The position numbers and the translations under genes are program-made. Shown here piece after piece: positions 1-8,684 of a stretch of 64,000 nucleotides of DNA. The notes beneath the pieces are model-generated. The model was not told where the DNA came from. It was given only the letters and a program-made list of their open reading frames with translations, and searched no databases. Source of the stretch: an uncultured Bacilli bacterium. Lineage in GTDB: Bacteria; Bacillota_I; Bacilli_A; RF39; UBA660. The DNA lies in contig CAKOTA010000004.1 in NCBI GenBank assembly GCA_934119965.1, positions 1-64,000 of the forward strand, given 5' to 3'. Numbering within the stretch: position 1 is the first letter of the stretch; every line of letters starts with the position of its first letter.

Positions 1-92
1 CTACAAAAGCTGTTAAGCCAACAATTTCAGTTGTAAAAGCAAATTCTAGTTCATTTGCTTGTGCTTCTGGAACTTGTCATTGTAATACTTAA
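1..92 (+). CDS. C-terminal end of a Cys-rich peptide (5' truncated by the window)
   Basis: An open frame enters from the left edge and stops at a TAA at 90-92. The visible 29 residues end in a Cys-rich tail reading SSSFACASGTCHCNT, with Cys spacing C-x4-C-x-C, after a Lys/Val/Thr-rich stretch. A short Ser/Thr/Cys-rich C-terminus is typical of radical-SAM-matured RiPP precursors such as ranthipeptides, but the start, leader and any maturase lie outside the window. No family is recognised. It could also be the tail of a larger protein with a C-terminal metal-binding motif. Confidence 0.5.
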   Translation, partial: TKAVKPTISVVKANSSSFACASGTCHCNT

Positions 93-303
93 CTTGAGAA
101 ACATGAAAAATATTGAATTTGCAAAAACTTGATTTACTGATTGGAATAATGTATATTAAGTATTAATTAATAAATTGTGATATTAAAGCAAATTTATCTT
201 TGATTGTTTTATTAACATCAAATAATGTCATACTATCTAATAAGAATTATGACATCAGGTGTTGAAAATGAAAAAGTTAAAAAATTAGTAATAGGGTGAA
301 CAT

Positions 304-1018
304 ATGAAACTATTTTTGTGTGACGGTGGCTCTGGTAATCAAATTAAATTTGCGTTGAATAAGTTTTCATCATCTATTGATAAAAAAAAGCCAATATTGT
401 ATATTCCTCTCGCAATGAGTGAAGATAAATATGATTCATGTAAAGAGTGGTTTTCTTCAGAAATGAAATTAATTGGTATAAAGAAATTTGATATGGTTAG
501 AAATTCATTGGAATTATCCAAAAAGAATTTTAAAAATTATTGTGCATTATTTATTGGTGGTGGCAATACTTATAGACTATTAAAAAATATAAAGGATAAT
601 TCAAATTTTGAGAAAATAAAAGAATATTTAGATAATGATGGAATTATATTTGGGGGAAGCGCTGGAGCTATCATCTTTGGTAAAAATATTAATAGTTGTT
701 TATTAGATGATAGTAATTATGTTGGTTTGAAAAATTTTGATGGATTTAATTGCTTAAGTAATTATTCAATATTATGTCATTTAAATAATAAAAATTTCAA
801 AAAAAACAACAATTATTTAATGGAATTTTTAAAAAAAACAACAATTATTTAATGGAATTTTCAAAAAAAATAAGACAATATATTTGCCGGAAGAAGACAC
901 AATAATTATTTCTGATAAAAAAATTAGTTTTATTGGACAAGAAAAATACATAATTTTTGATAATGGAAAATATGTAAAACATAATTTTGCAAATATAAAA
1001 AAAGATATTTATAAATAG
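304..1018 (+). pseudogene. Frameshifted peptidase family S51 (PepE/cyanophycinase-like) gene
   Basis: The intact first part (304-852) encodes 182 residues of an S51-type peptidase: N-terminal strand KLFLCDGGSG, an FIGGGNTYRLL turn, and the nucleophile elbow GGSAGA with the catalytic Ser. The frame then breaks in a 32-bp tandem duplication (799-862). Past it the expected C-terminal strands continue in another frame, reading TIYLPEEDTIIISDKK and running to a TAG at 1016-1018; this matches the usual family ending. An A8 tract at 863-870 must also change frame to rejoin the two parts. RBS GGGTGA precedes the ATG at 304. Known S51 enzymes are cytoplasmic dipeptidases (Asp-X) or cyanophycinases. 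A sequencing or assembly error is the main alternative. Confidence 0.75.
799..862 (+). repeat. 32-bp perfect or near-perfect tandem duplication
   Basis: Two adjacent 32-bp copies, each starting with an A8 tract followed by CAACAATTATTTAATGG, at 799-830 and 831-862. Because 32 is not a multiple of 3, the duplication by itself disrupts the S51 peptidase gene. Confidence 0.85.
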
Positions 1019-1169
1019 AAGAAAATATTAGTTATAAAAAAGAAATTAAAATTATTAAAAGAATTATTTAGAATATGATGATATATTTTAATAATGGAAA
1101 AAACAATAAAAAATTTTTGATATTTGTAGAGAAATTTGGATTATAAAAATTCTATTCTTATCTTCAATA

Positions 1170-1217
1170 GCAGAAATCTATTTTTAAAATGATTAAAATG
1201 GATTTCTGCATTTTTTT
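1170..1217 (+). terminator. Rho-independent terminator after the S51 pseudogene
   Basis: A 9-bp perfect stem, GCAGAAATC (1170-1178) with GATTTCTGC (1201-1209), followed by a T7 run. It lies in the otherwise gene-free stretch 1019-1335, which also holds the promoter of the next gene. Confidence 0.75.
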
Positions 1218-1253
1218 ATATGCTATATAACCAGTGAAAAATGTCGAAATTTC

Positions 1254-1282
1254 TTGTTTTATGCTACAAAATAATGTATACT
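1254..1282 (+). promoter_or_regulatory. Promoter of the acyl-CoA ligase gene
   Basis: TTGTTT (1254-1259), 17-bp spacer, TATACT (1277-1282). It lies between the preceding terminator and the GGAGG ribosome binding site at 1324-1328. Confidence 0.55.
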
Positions 1283-1335
1283 AATAGTGTAGTATGATGT
1301 ATGTAGTAAAAAAATATATTTATGGAGGTTTTCAA

Positions 1336-3258
1336 ATGGAAACAACAAAGACAATTGATGAATTGAAAGAATATAGAGAAAAGTTAGGAAAATTAACTGA
1401 GGAAGAAAAAAAACAAAGAGATTTATATTTAAAAAAAATGGCGGATGGGACTTTGCAAGGTCCTCCAACAGGATATTCTAGTATTGACAAACAATGGTTA
1501 AAGTATTATGAAGATGATGCAATATTAAGTAATTTACCAAAGATGACAGCACTTAATTATATGAAAAATAATAATAAAAATAATTTAAATGGAATAGCAC
1601 TTAATTTCTTTGGATTAAAAACAACATATCAAGAATTATTTGATAAAATAGACGAAGTTGCAGAATCTTTAGTATCATATGGGGTTAAATCTGGTGATAC
1701 CGTAATAATAAATTCAGTTACTTTACCTCAAACTATTTTTTTGCTTTATGCATTAAATAAAATTGGTGCTATAGCAGATTTAACAGATTTAAGAACAGAT
1801 TCAAATGGTATGAAACATTATTTAAACGAAGGAAAAGCAAAACTAATATTTACATTAGATTCATGTTATTTAGGTTTTAAAGATATATTGAACGAAACAA
1901 GTGTTGAGAATGTAGTATTGTTAAATCCTACAGATACGGTTCCTTTAATTGGAAAAATAGGTAATTCTTTAAAAGAAAATAAAGAATTGACAAAAGAAGA
2001 AAAAATAAGTAAGAAAAAAGAAAAAGAAAAATTAAAAAATGTATTAAAATCAGATAAAAGAGTATGTAATTGGAATACATTTCTGTCAAATAAAAAAAAG
2101 AATATAATTGTTTCTGAAAAAGCATATGAAAAAAATTATCCTATGGCAATAGTACACACAAGTGGAACAACAAGTATGCCAAAGTCAGTAGTATTAACAA
2201 ATGATAATTTTAATGCAATGGCTTTACAATATAGTGTATCAGACTTCAAGTATACAGTTGGTGAATCATTGCTTAATATAATACCAATGTTTGTTGCATA
2301 TGGTGCTGTTAATTCATTACATATGCCTTTATGTTTGGGAATGACTAATATCGTTTACCCTAAAGTTGTCAATGATGATTTTCCTGACATCATTAACAAA
2401 TTTAAACCAAATCATGTAATAGCAATTCCTATGCATTGGGAATTTATGCTGCATAATAAAAATATGGAGGGAAAAGATTTAAGCTTTTTGAGGACAGCCG
2501 CTTGTGGTGGAGATAAATTAAATATTGAATTAGAAAAAGAAATGAATGAATTTTTACAAAAACATAATTCAAAAAGTAAAATAGTTAAAGGTTATGGAAT
2601 GACTGAAATTTCTGCATGTGCAGTTACAAATACAAATAACACTAGTAAAATAGGAAGTGTTGGTATACCTTTAGTAAAAAATAATGTTAAGATAATTGAT
2701 CCGGATACAGGCTTAGAAGTAATAAACGGACAAAAAGGTGAAATATGTATGGATTCACCTACAACAATGAAAGAATATCTTAATGACAAAGTGGCCACTG
2801 ATGAAGCATTAAAGGAATGTGAAGATGGTAAATGGCTTTATTCTGGTGATTTAGGCCATTTTGATGAGGATTCAAACTTAGTAATAGATGGAAGATTGAA
2901 AAGATTAATAATTAGACGAGGATTTAAATTATCAGCTGTTGCAATTGAAAATTTAATTATGAAAAACAGCAATGTTGAGTCTTGTGCTGTTGTTAAGGCT
3001 CCACATGAGGAAGATGGTGAAACTCCATTTGTGTACATAGTTTTAAAACAAAGTAATATAAATAAAAGTGAAATATTGGATGAAATAAGAAAAATGTGTG
3101 CTTCAGAACTGCCAGAATATTTTATTCCGGAGTTTGATAATTATTCAATCATAAAAGAACTCCCACACACAAAAAATGGTAAGCTGGATTTAATTTCACT
3201 AGAGAATATGGCGGCAAATGAAATTGAATTAATGAATAATCGACAAAAATCAAGATAA
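1336..3258 (+). CDS. AMP-forming acyl-CoA synthetase/ligase family protein
   Basis: A 640-residue ANL-superfamily adenylating enzyme, expected to activate a carboxylic acid as acyl-AMP and transfer it to CoA or another thiol. Visible motifs: phosphate loop HTSGTTSMPKS near residue 273, YGMTE near 420 (adenine pocket), SGDLGHFDED near 503 (ribose-binding Asp) and a C-terminal NGKLD with the adenylation Lys near 615. The ATG at 1336 is chosen because GGAGG lies 7 bases upstream; an upstream in-frame ATG at 1294 has no such site. It has an unusual charged N-terminal helical extension of about 60 residues. Substrate is unknown. It stands directly before a hybrid sensor kinase, an arrangement that recalls fatty-acid signal systems (inference). 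Confidence 0.85.
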   Translation: METTKTIDELKEYREKLGKLTEEEKKQRDLYLKKMADGTLQGPPTGYSSIDKQWLKYYEDDAILSNLPKMTALNYMKNNNKNNLNGIALNFFGLKTTYQELFDKIDEVAESLVSYGVKSGDTVIINSVTLPQTIFLLYALNKIGAIADLTDLRTDSNGMKHYLNEGKAKLIFTLDSCYLGFKDILNETSVENVVLLNPTDTVPLIGKIGNSLKENKELTKEEKISKKKEKEKLKNVLKSDKRVCNWNTFLSNKKKNIIVSEKAYEKNYPMAIVHTSGTTSMPKSVVLTNDNFNAMALQYSVSDFKYTVGESLLNIIPMFVAYGAVNSLHMPLCLGMTNIVYPKVVNDDFPDIINKFKPNHVIAIPMHWEFMLHNKNMEGKDLSFLRTAACGGDKLNIELEKEMNEFLQKHNSKSKIVKGYGMTEISACAVTNTNNTSKIGSVGIPLVKNNVKIIDPDTGLEVINGQKGEICMDSPTTMKEYLNDKVATDEALKECEDGKWLYSGDLGHFDEDSNLVIDGRLKRLIIRRGFKLSAVAIENLIMKNSNVESCAVVKAPHEEDGETPFVYIVLKQSNINKSEILDEIRKMCASELPEYFIPEFDNYSIIKELPHTKNGKLDLISLENMAANEIELMNNRQKSR

Positions 3259-3264
3259 AAAGAC

Positions 3265-3293
3265 AAAAAAGCATTTATTGCTTTTTCTTTTTA
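3265..3293 (+). terminator. Terminator after the acyl-CoA ligase gene
   Basis: Stem AAAAAGCA/TGCTTTTT with loop TTTAT, followed by a T-rich tail. Confidence 0.65.
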
Positions 3294-3338
3294 TGTTATA
3301 CTTATATATGTAAGATATAGTAATGGGAGGATGAAAGT

Positions 3339-5186
3339 ATGGATGGTGCAATTTCCTTTACAGTATGCAGTCTATTCTTTAGTTTTTTATTAACAATTGT
3401 TTATTTTTCAAAAAAGAGATTATCAACATTGGAAAATAAATTATATGCCATATTAATTATTACCAATTTAGTAGGATTAATTATTCATATTTTATGTGGA
3501 GTTGTTACACCTATGATAGATGGTGATATGAGGAGTATTATTTTTAGCAAGCTTTACCTTGGATATTTACTTACTTGGATAATGCTATTTACAATTTATA
3601 TATTTGTAATATCTAGAAAAAGTGATTTAGAAAAAAATAAGGGCGAAAATACACTAAAAGAATATTATATTAAATTGTTTGCATATATATCAACAATTTA
3701 TTTAATATGTTGTGCTTTCTTAATAATATTGCCAATTGAAATTTTCAACGAAAATGGAGTTATATATACATATGGAATTGCTGTGAATTTTTTATATATA
3801 ATATCTGGCCTATGTATGATAGTAATGATTATATGTATGTTGTTAAACTTTAAAAATATTAAAAACAAAAAGTATCTTCCAATATTTGCATATATGGCAA
3901 TAAGTGGTGTGGTAGTAGTAATTCAATCTGTTCAACCAGAATTATTATTAATGACAGCTATGGAAACTTTTATTACTTTTCTAATGTATTTCACAATAGA
4001 AAACCCTGATATGAAGTTAATAGCCCAATTAAATGAAGCTAAATCTCAAGCTGAAAAAGCTAATAGTGCTAAAACAGACTTTTTATCAAGTATGTCACAT
4101 GAAATAAGAACACCACTAAATGCAATAGTAGGATTCAGTCAAGCATTATCAGAAGAAGATATACCAGACAGTGCTAAAGAAGAAGTAAATGATATAATAT
4201 CAGCTTCTGAATCACTATTAGATATCGTAAATGGAATCTTAGATATATCTAAAATAGAAGCTAATAAACTAGAAATAATAGATAAAGAATATAGTTTTAA
4301 AAAAGTATTTGATGAATTAGTCGCATTAACTAAAGCTAGAATGGGAGATAAACCTTTAGACTTTAGATATCATTATGATGAAACAATACCAGACATTTTA
4401 TATGGTGACAATGTTAGAGTAAAACAAGTAATACTTAACTTACTAACAAACTCAGTAAAATATACAAAACAAGGATTTGTAGATTTCAAAGTAAACTCAA
4501 TCTTAAAAGATGATGTATGTAGATTAATAATATCAGTAGAAGATTCTGGAATTGGAATAAAAAAAGAAAATATTGAAAAGCTATTTACTAAATTTGAAAG
4601 ATTTGATGAAAAAAATACAACAATAGAAGGAACAGGATTAGGTTTAGCAATCACTAAAAAATTAGTAAATTTAATGAATGGTAAAATAGTAGTTCAATCA
4701 GTATATGGAAAAGGTTCAAGATTTACAATTGCCATTGATCAAAAAGTAGTAAAGGGTAAAACATTAGAAGATATAGGTCAAAAAGTAGCAAGTGAATTTA
4801 GAGATTTTGATGCTACAGGACTTAGAATATTAGTAGTAGATGATAATAAATTAAATTTAAAAGTTGCTTCAAGGTTACTAACAAATTATAAATCAGAAAT
4901 TATAACAATTGATAATGGTTTTGAAGTAATAGATAGAATCAAAAACGGTGAAAAATTTGATTTAATCTTAATGGATGATATGATGCCAAAAATGAGTGGG
5001 GTAGAAACTCTACATAAATTAAAAGAAATAGAAAACTATAATATTCCTACAATTGCACTAACTGCAAATGCTATTGAAGGAATGAGAGAAAAATATTTAA
5101 ACGAAGGATTTGACGATTACTTGTCAAAACCAATTGATAAATTAGAATTAAATAAAGTAATTAATAAATATTTAAACAAAAATTAA
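3339..5186 (+). CDS. Membrane hybrid sensor histidine kinase (multi-TM, HisKA-HATPase-REC)
   Basis: 615 residues. About seven hydrophobic segments fill residues 1-220 with almost no extracellular domain, so the ligand is probably sensed in or near the membrane. A short helix leads to a HisKA domain with SMSHEIRTPLNA (phospho-His about 254) and an ATPase domain with N-box NLLTNSVKYT, G1 DSGIGI and G2 GTGLGLAI. The C-terminal receiver domain (about 490-615) carries the DD pair in LVVDDN, phospho-Asp about 546 in LMDDMMPKMSG, and the Lys of SKPID. It should autophosphorylate and pass phosphate His to Asp to the Hpt protein encoded next. Start ATG has GGGAGG 8 bases upstream. The signal is unknown. 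Confidence 0.92.
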   Translation: MDGAISFTVCSLFFSFLLTIVYFSKKRLSTLENKLYAILIITNLVGLIIHILCGVVTPMIDGDMRSIIFSKLYLGYLLTWIMLFTIYIFVISRKSDLEKNKGENTLKEYYIKLFAYISTIYLICCAFLIILPIEIFNENGVIYTYGIAVNFLYIISGLCMIVMIICMLLNFKNIKNKKYLPIFAYMAISGVVVVIQSVQPELLLMTAMETFITFLMYFTIENPDMKLIAQLNEAKSQAEKANSAKTDFLSSMSHEIRTPLNAIVGFSQALSEEDIPDSAKEEVNDIISASESLLDIVNGILDISKIEANKLEIIDKEYSFKKVFDELVALTKARMGDKPLDFRYHYDETIPDILYGDNVRVKQVILNLLTNSVKYTKQGFVDFKVNSILKDDVCRLIISVEDSGIGIKKENIEKLFTKFERFDEKNTTIEGTGLGLAITKKLVNLMNGKIVVQSVYGKGSRFTIAIDQKVVKGKTLEDIGQKVASEFRDFDATGLRILVVDDNKLNLKVASRLLTNYKSEIITIDNGFEVIDRIKNGEKFDLILMDDMMPKMSGVETLHKLKEIENYNIPTIALTANAIEGMREKYLNEGFDDYLSKPIDKLELNKVINKYLNKN

Positions 5187-5218
5187 TTATTTATGTTATA
5201 ATTTAAGTAGGTGATAAT

Positions 5219-5992
5219 ATGAAAGATGTAAATATTTTAAAAAACAATGGTGTCGATGTAGACAAAAGTTTAGAATTATTTGGCGATATGGAAATGTATG
5301 ATGATACATTAAATGAATTTTTAAATGGCGTTACAGAAAAATTAGAAAATATAAAAAAATATAAAGAAGCATCTGATATGGCTAATTATGCTATACTAGT
5401 TCATTCTTTAAAAAGTGATGCTAGATATTTAGGATTTACTAAATTAGCTGAATTAGCTTACAATCATGAAATGAAAAGTAAAGAAAATGATGTTAATTAT
5501 GTGTATGATAATTATGATTCATTGATGGAAGAGGCTAATAGAATAGTTAAGTTAGCAAGCTCATACGCTGGTGTTGAATGTAAAATATCAGAAGAACCAA
5601 AAAATAATGTTCCAAAGGATAAGACTATATTAGTTGTAGATGATTCAACATTAATAAGAAGTTTTATTCAAAAAGTATTTGATGATACATATGAAGTAAA
5701 AATGGCAAATGATGGTTTAGAAGCAATTAATATAATTAATAGTGATTCTGAACATAAAATAATAGGAATGTTATTAGATTTAAATATGCCAAATGTTAAT
5801 GGATTTCAAGTATTAGAATACTTTAAACAAAATGGGTTATTTACAAAAGTTCCAGTTTCAATTATAACTGGTGATGATGCTAAAGAAACAGTAGATAGAG
5901 CATTTACTTATCCAATAGTAGATGTACTTGCTAAACCTTTTAATGAACGAGATGTTAAGAGAGTAGTAGAAAAAACAATTGAATTTATGTAA
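5219..5992 (+). CDS. Hpt domain-receiver domain phosphorelay protein
   Basis: 257 residues, cytoplasmic. The N-terminal Hpt domain has the phosphotransfer His in VHSLKSDARYLG (His about 62). The C-terminal half is a CheY-like receiver, with LVVDDS (acidic pair), LLDLNMPNVNG (phospho-Asp), an ITGDDA switch region and the Lys of LAKPF. No DNA-binding or enzymatic output domain is attached. It lies 32 bp after the hybrid kinase and completes a His-Asp-His-Asp chain with it. RBS AGGTGAT precedes the ATG. A TATAAT sits about 20 bp upstream of the start, so an internal promoter is possible. Output must be by protein interaction or a partner elsewhere. Confidence 0.9.
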   Translation: MKDVNILKNNGVDVDKSLELFGDMEMYDDTLNEFLNGVTEKLENIKKYKEASDMANYAILVHSLKSDARYLGFTKLAELAYNHEMKSKENDVNYVYDNYDSLMEEANRIVKLASSYAGVECKISEEPKNNVPKDKTILVVDDSTLIRSFIQKVFDDTYEVKMANDGLEAINIINSDSEHKIIGMLLDLNMPNVNGFQVLEYFKQNGLFTKVPVSIITGDDAKETVDRAFTYPIVDVLAKPFNERDVKRVVEKTIEFM

Positions 5993-6010
5993 AAAAAATT
6001 TAATTTTAAT

Positions 6011-6038
6011 AAAACCTCATTATTTAAAATGAGGTTTT
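6011..6038. terminator. Bidirectional terminator between convergent genes
   Basis: Stem AAAACCTCATT (6011-6021) with AATGAGGTTTT (6028-6038), A- and T-rich on both flanks. The stop codon of the minus-strand ASCH gene lies inside the loop, so the hairpin serves both sides. Confidence 0.75.
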
Positions 6039-6377
6039 TGTTAGCTCAACTCTTATTCCTAAAACACCATATTTTTCTTGTTTTTCTTTTGTATAAAATT
6101 TTTCTAAGTCATTAATTAATTGCTCTTTACTCATTGTTTTGTCAGCTAAAATTGAAATATCAAAATCGTTAAACATATATTCAAATGATTTATATCTTAG
6201 TAATCCAATTACTTTTACTTCAAATGATTCAATTAAATCTGGTTCTTTTAAAATTTTAATAGTGTCACCAATTTTAATTTGTTGTCTTTTTTCATCAAAA
6301 AGTCTAAGTTCGACTCTTTTTGTACCATTAAGCATAAAATTATAATATTGTGGTTGTAGTTTTATTTCGTGTTTCAT
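6024..6377 (-). CDS. ASCH domain protein
   Basis: 117 residues. The sequence starts HEIKLQPQYYNFMLNGTKRVELRL, with the lysine/arginine-rich 'G.K..E.R' element typical of ASCH domains (PUA-like beta-barrels). Members bind RNA or nucleotides; some are N4-acetylcytidine amidohydrolases (YqfB), others regulators. Which applies cannot be told from sequence. RBS AGGAGG is 9 bases upstream of the ATG, on the minus strand. It is a single minus-strand gene among + strand genes. Confidence 0.75.
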   Translation of the reverse strand: MKHEIKLQPQYYNFMLNGTKRVELRLFDEKRQQIKIGDTIKILKEPDLIESFEVKVIGLLRYKSFEYMFNDFDISILADKTMSKEQLINDLEKFYTKEKQEKYGVLGIRVELTKTSF

Positions 6378-6473
6378 TATAATTCCTCCTTTTTAAAATT
6401 GTAACATATTTTTATTTGAATTTTAAGGAAAATGATAATTTATGTCGTATGATTTTAATAGGAAGGTGATACT

Positions 6474-7349
6474 ATGAATGAAATAATTACTACTGAAGTA
6501 GAAAATTTAATATATGAAGTAAGTGGAAAACAAGTGATGCTATCTAGTGATGTAGCAGTTCTATATCAAGTAGAAACAAAAAGAATAAATGAAGTAATTA
6601 AAAGAAATATAAATAGATTTCCTGAAAATTTTTGTTTTAAATTGACTAAAGAAGAGTTAAAAAAGATATCTTCAAGGTCGCAATTTACGACCTTGAACAA
6701 GGGCAATAATAATAGAGGTTATAATATTAAATATTTGCCATATGTACTTACAGAAGAGGGAATAATGATGTTGTCAGGACTTTTAAGAAGTGATGTAGCA
6801 GTTAAAGTAAATGTACGAATTATAGAAGCATTTGTAAAATTAAGAAAATATGCTTTAAATGAAAACAAAAGATTAAATATAATTGAAACAAAATTATTAG
6901 AATATGATAATAATTTTAATATAATATTTGATAAATTAGAAAGTAAAAAACAAATAAATCATATATTTTTTGAAGGAGAAATTTATGATGCATATTCATT
7001 GCTAATTGATATATTAAAAGAAGCTAAAAAAGAAGTAATCATAATAGATAATTATGCTGGAAAACAACTATTTGATATTTTAAAAGCGATAAAAATAAAT
7101 ATAAAAGTAGTAACTAAAAATATAGATGAAATATCATATAAAAAATACATAGAACAATATAAAAATATTGAAATAATAAATAATGATAAATTTCACGATA
7201 GATTTATAATAATAGATAAGAAAACACTATATCATTCTGGAGCTAGTTTTAAAGATATAGGCAAAAAGTGTTTTGGAATAAATAAAATAGAAAATAAAGA
7301 AATAATAGAAAAAATATTAAAAGATATTAATCAAGAAAAATATAGTTAA
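6474..7349 (+). CDS. ORF6N domain-phospholipase D-like fusion protein
   Basis: 291 residues. Residues 1-130 match the ORF6N domain, including LSSDVAVLYQVETKRINEVI and NINRFPENFCF. This is a putative DNA-binding module common in phage and mobile-element antirepressors and also in Bacillota chromosomes. After a linker, residues 160-291 look PLD-like, with strands EVIIIDNY and a half-HKD motif HDRFIIID (His about 241, Asp about 248), as in ORF6N-PLD proteins. One HKD motif suggests dimerisation to form a nuclease or phosphodiesterase site, or an inactive relic. No phage genes surround it. RBS AAGGTGAT. Confidence 0.75.
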   Translation: MNEIITTEVENLIYEVSGKQVMLSSDVAVLYQVETKRINEVIKRNINRFPENFCFKLTKEELKKISSRSQFTTLNKGNNNRGYNIKYLPYVLTEEGIMMLSGLLRSDVAVKVNVRIIEAFVKLRKYALNENKRLNIIETKLLEYDNNFNIIFDKLESKKQINHIFFEGEIYDAYSLLIDILKEAKKEVIIIDNYAGKQLFDILKAIKINIKVVTKNIDEISYKKYIEQYKNIEIINNDKFHDRFIIIDKKTLYHSGASFKDIGKKCFGINKIENKEIIEKILKDINQEKYS

Positions 7350-7405
7350 ACTATATCATTTAAAATAAAAATCGTGTATAATAAACATAGAAAAAAGGTG
7401 ATACT

Positions 7406-8677
7406 ATGTTTATAGATGAAGTAATAATAGATTTAATAGCTGGTACTGGTGGCAATGGATGTATGGCATTCAGAAGAGAAAAATACATTCCAATGGGAGG
7501 TCCATATGGTGGTAATGGAGGAAAGGGATCTGACATTATCTTTAAAGTAGACGAAGGACTAAATACTCTAATAGATTTAAGATATCAAAAAGCAATAAAG
7601 GGAAATAAAGGCGCTAACGGAGAAGGAAAAGCTAAACATGGAAAAAATGCCGAAGATGTTATTGTTAGAGTACCACTTGGAACCGTAATAACTGACTTAG
7701 ACACAAATTTAATAATTGCTGACCTAACAAAAAAAGATGATGAAGTTGTGGTAGCATATGGAGGTCGTGGCGGAAGAGGAAATATGGCTTTCGCAACACG
7801 TTCAAATCCAGCTCCAGCATTTGCTGAAAATGGTGAACCAGGTGAAGAAAAAAGAGTAAAAGTTGAGTTAAAATTATTAGCTGATGTTGGTTTAGTTGGA
7901 ATGCCAAGCGTTGGTAAATCAACATTAATATCTAAGATTTCTGCATCTAAACCTAAAATAGCCGCTTATCATTTTACAACTTTGAATCCTAATTTAGGAG
8001 TAGTAAGAGTAAATGAAAACAAATCATTTGTAGTCGCTGATTTACCAGGATTAATCGAAGGAGCTTCATTAGGAGAAGGACTAGGAGATAAATTCTTAAA
8101 ACATATAGAAAGAACTAGAGTTATAGCTCACGTTATCGATATGAGTGGCTATGAAGGTAGAGCTCCTTATGAAGATTATGTAATAATAAATAAAGAACTA
8201 GAAAACTTTAATAAAAAAATACTAGAAAAACCACAAATAATAATTGCTAATAAAATGGATATGGAAAGTGCAAAAGAAAATTTGAAAAAATTTGAAGAAA
8301 AAGTTAAAACAAAAGTATATCCTATATCAGCAATGAATAATGAAGGAATAAAAGAAGTATTGGTAGAATTATCAAATATGTTAGATAAAATAGAAAAACA
8401 ACCATTATATGAAGAAGAAAAATTTGAAAGCCATATCTTATATAAATTTAAAAAAGAACAACCATTTACAATAACTAAAGACAATAATACTTGGGTTATA
8501 AAAGGAAAAGAAGTAGAAAAATTACTTAAAATGACTAGATTTACAACAGAAGAAGCAGCTAATAGATTTGCAATGAAACTAAGGAAAATGGGAATAGATG
8601 ATAAATTAAGAGAATTAGGAGCTGAAGATGGCGACAATGTAAGAATCTTAGACTTTGAATTTGACTATAAACTTTAG
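7406..8677 (+). CDS. obg: Obg/CgtA ribosome-associated GTPase
   Basis: 423 residues, full length. The Gly-rich Obg fold covers residues 1-158 (GGNGGKGSDI, GGRGGRGN). The GTPase domain has G1 GMPSVGKS about 165-172, G3 DLPGLIEGA about 212, G4 NKMD about 282 and a G5 SAM motif. A C-terminal OCT domain covers about 350-423 and ends DFEFDY. Obg acts in 50S assembly and the stringent response; in Bacillus it is needed for stress and sporulation signalling. The next gene, truB, starts 7 bp after the stop and reads from the same transcript. TATAAT lies about 25 bp before the ATG. Confidence 0.97.
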   Translation: MFIDEVIIDLIAGTGGNGCMAFRREKYIPMGGPYGGNGGKGSDIIFKVDEGLNTLIDLRYQKAIKGNKGANGEGKAKHGKNAEDVIVRVPLGTVITDLDTNLIIADLTKKDDEVVVAYGGRGGRGNMAFATRSNPAPAFAENGEPGEEKRVKVELKLLADVGLVGMPSVGKSTLISKISASKPKIAAYHFTTLNPNLGVVRVNENKSFVVADLPGLIEGASLGEGLGDKFLKHIERTRVIAHVIDMSGYEGRAPYEDYVIINKELENFNKKILEKPQIIIANKMDMESAKENLKKFEEKVKTKVYPISAMNNEGIKEVLVELSNMLDKIEKQPLYEEEKFESHILYKFKKEQPFTITKDNNTWVIKGKEVEKLLKMTRFTTEEAANRFAMKLRKMGIDDKLRELGAEDGDNVRILDFEFDYKL

Positions 8678-8684
8678 GTGATAT

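Noticed and set aside
93..303. Short reading frames between the Cys-rich peptide and the S51 gene
   Set aside because: Only fragments under 20 codons without ribosome sites; no promoter or hairpin I would support.
6474..7349. Prophage remnant
   Set aside because: Only a single ORF6N gene; neighbours are obg-truB and an ASCH gene with no phage functions.
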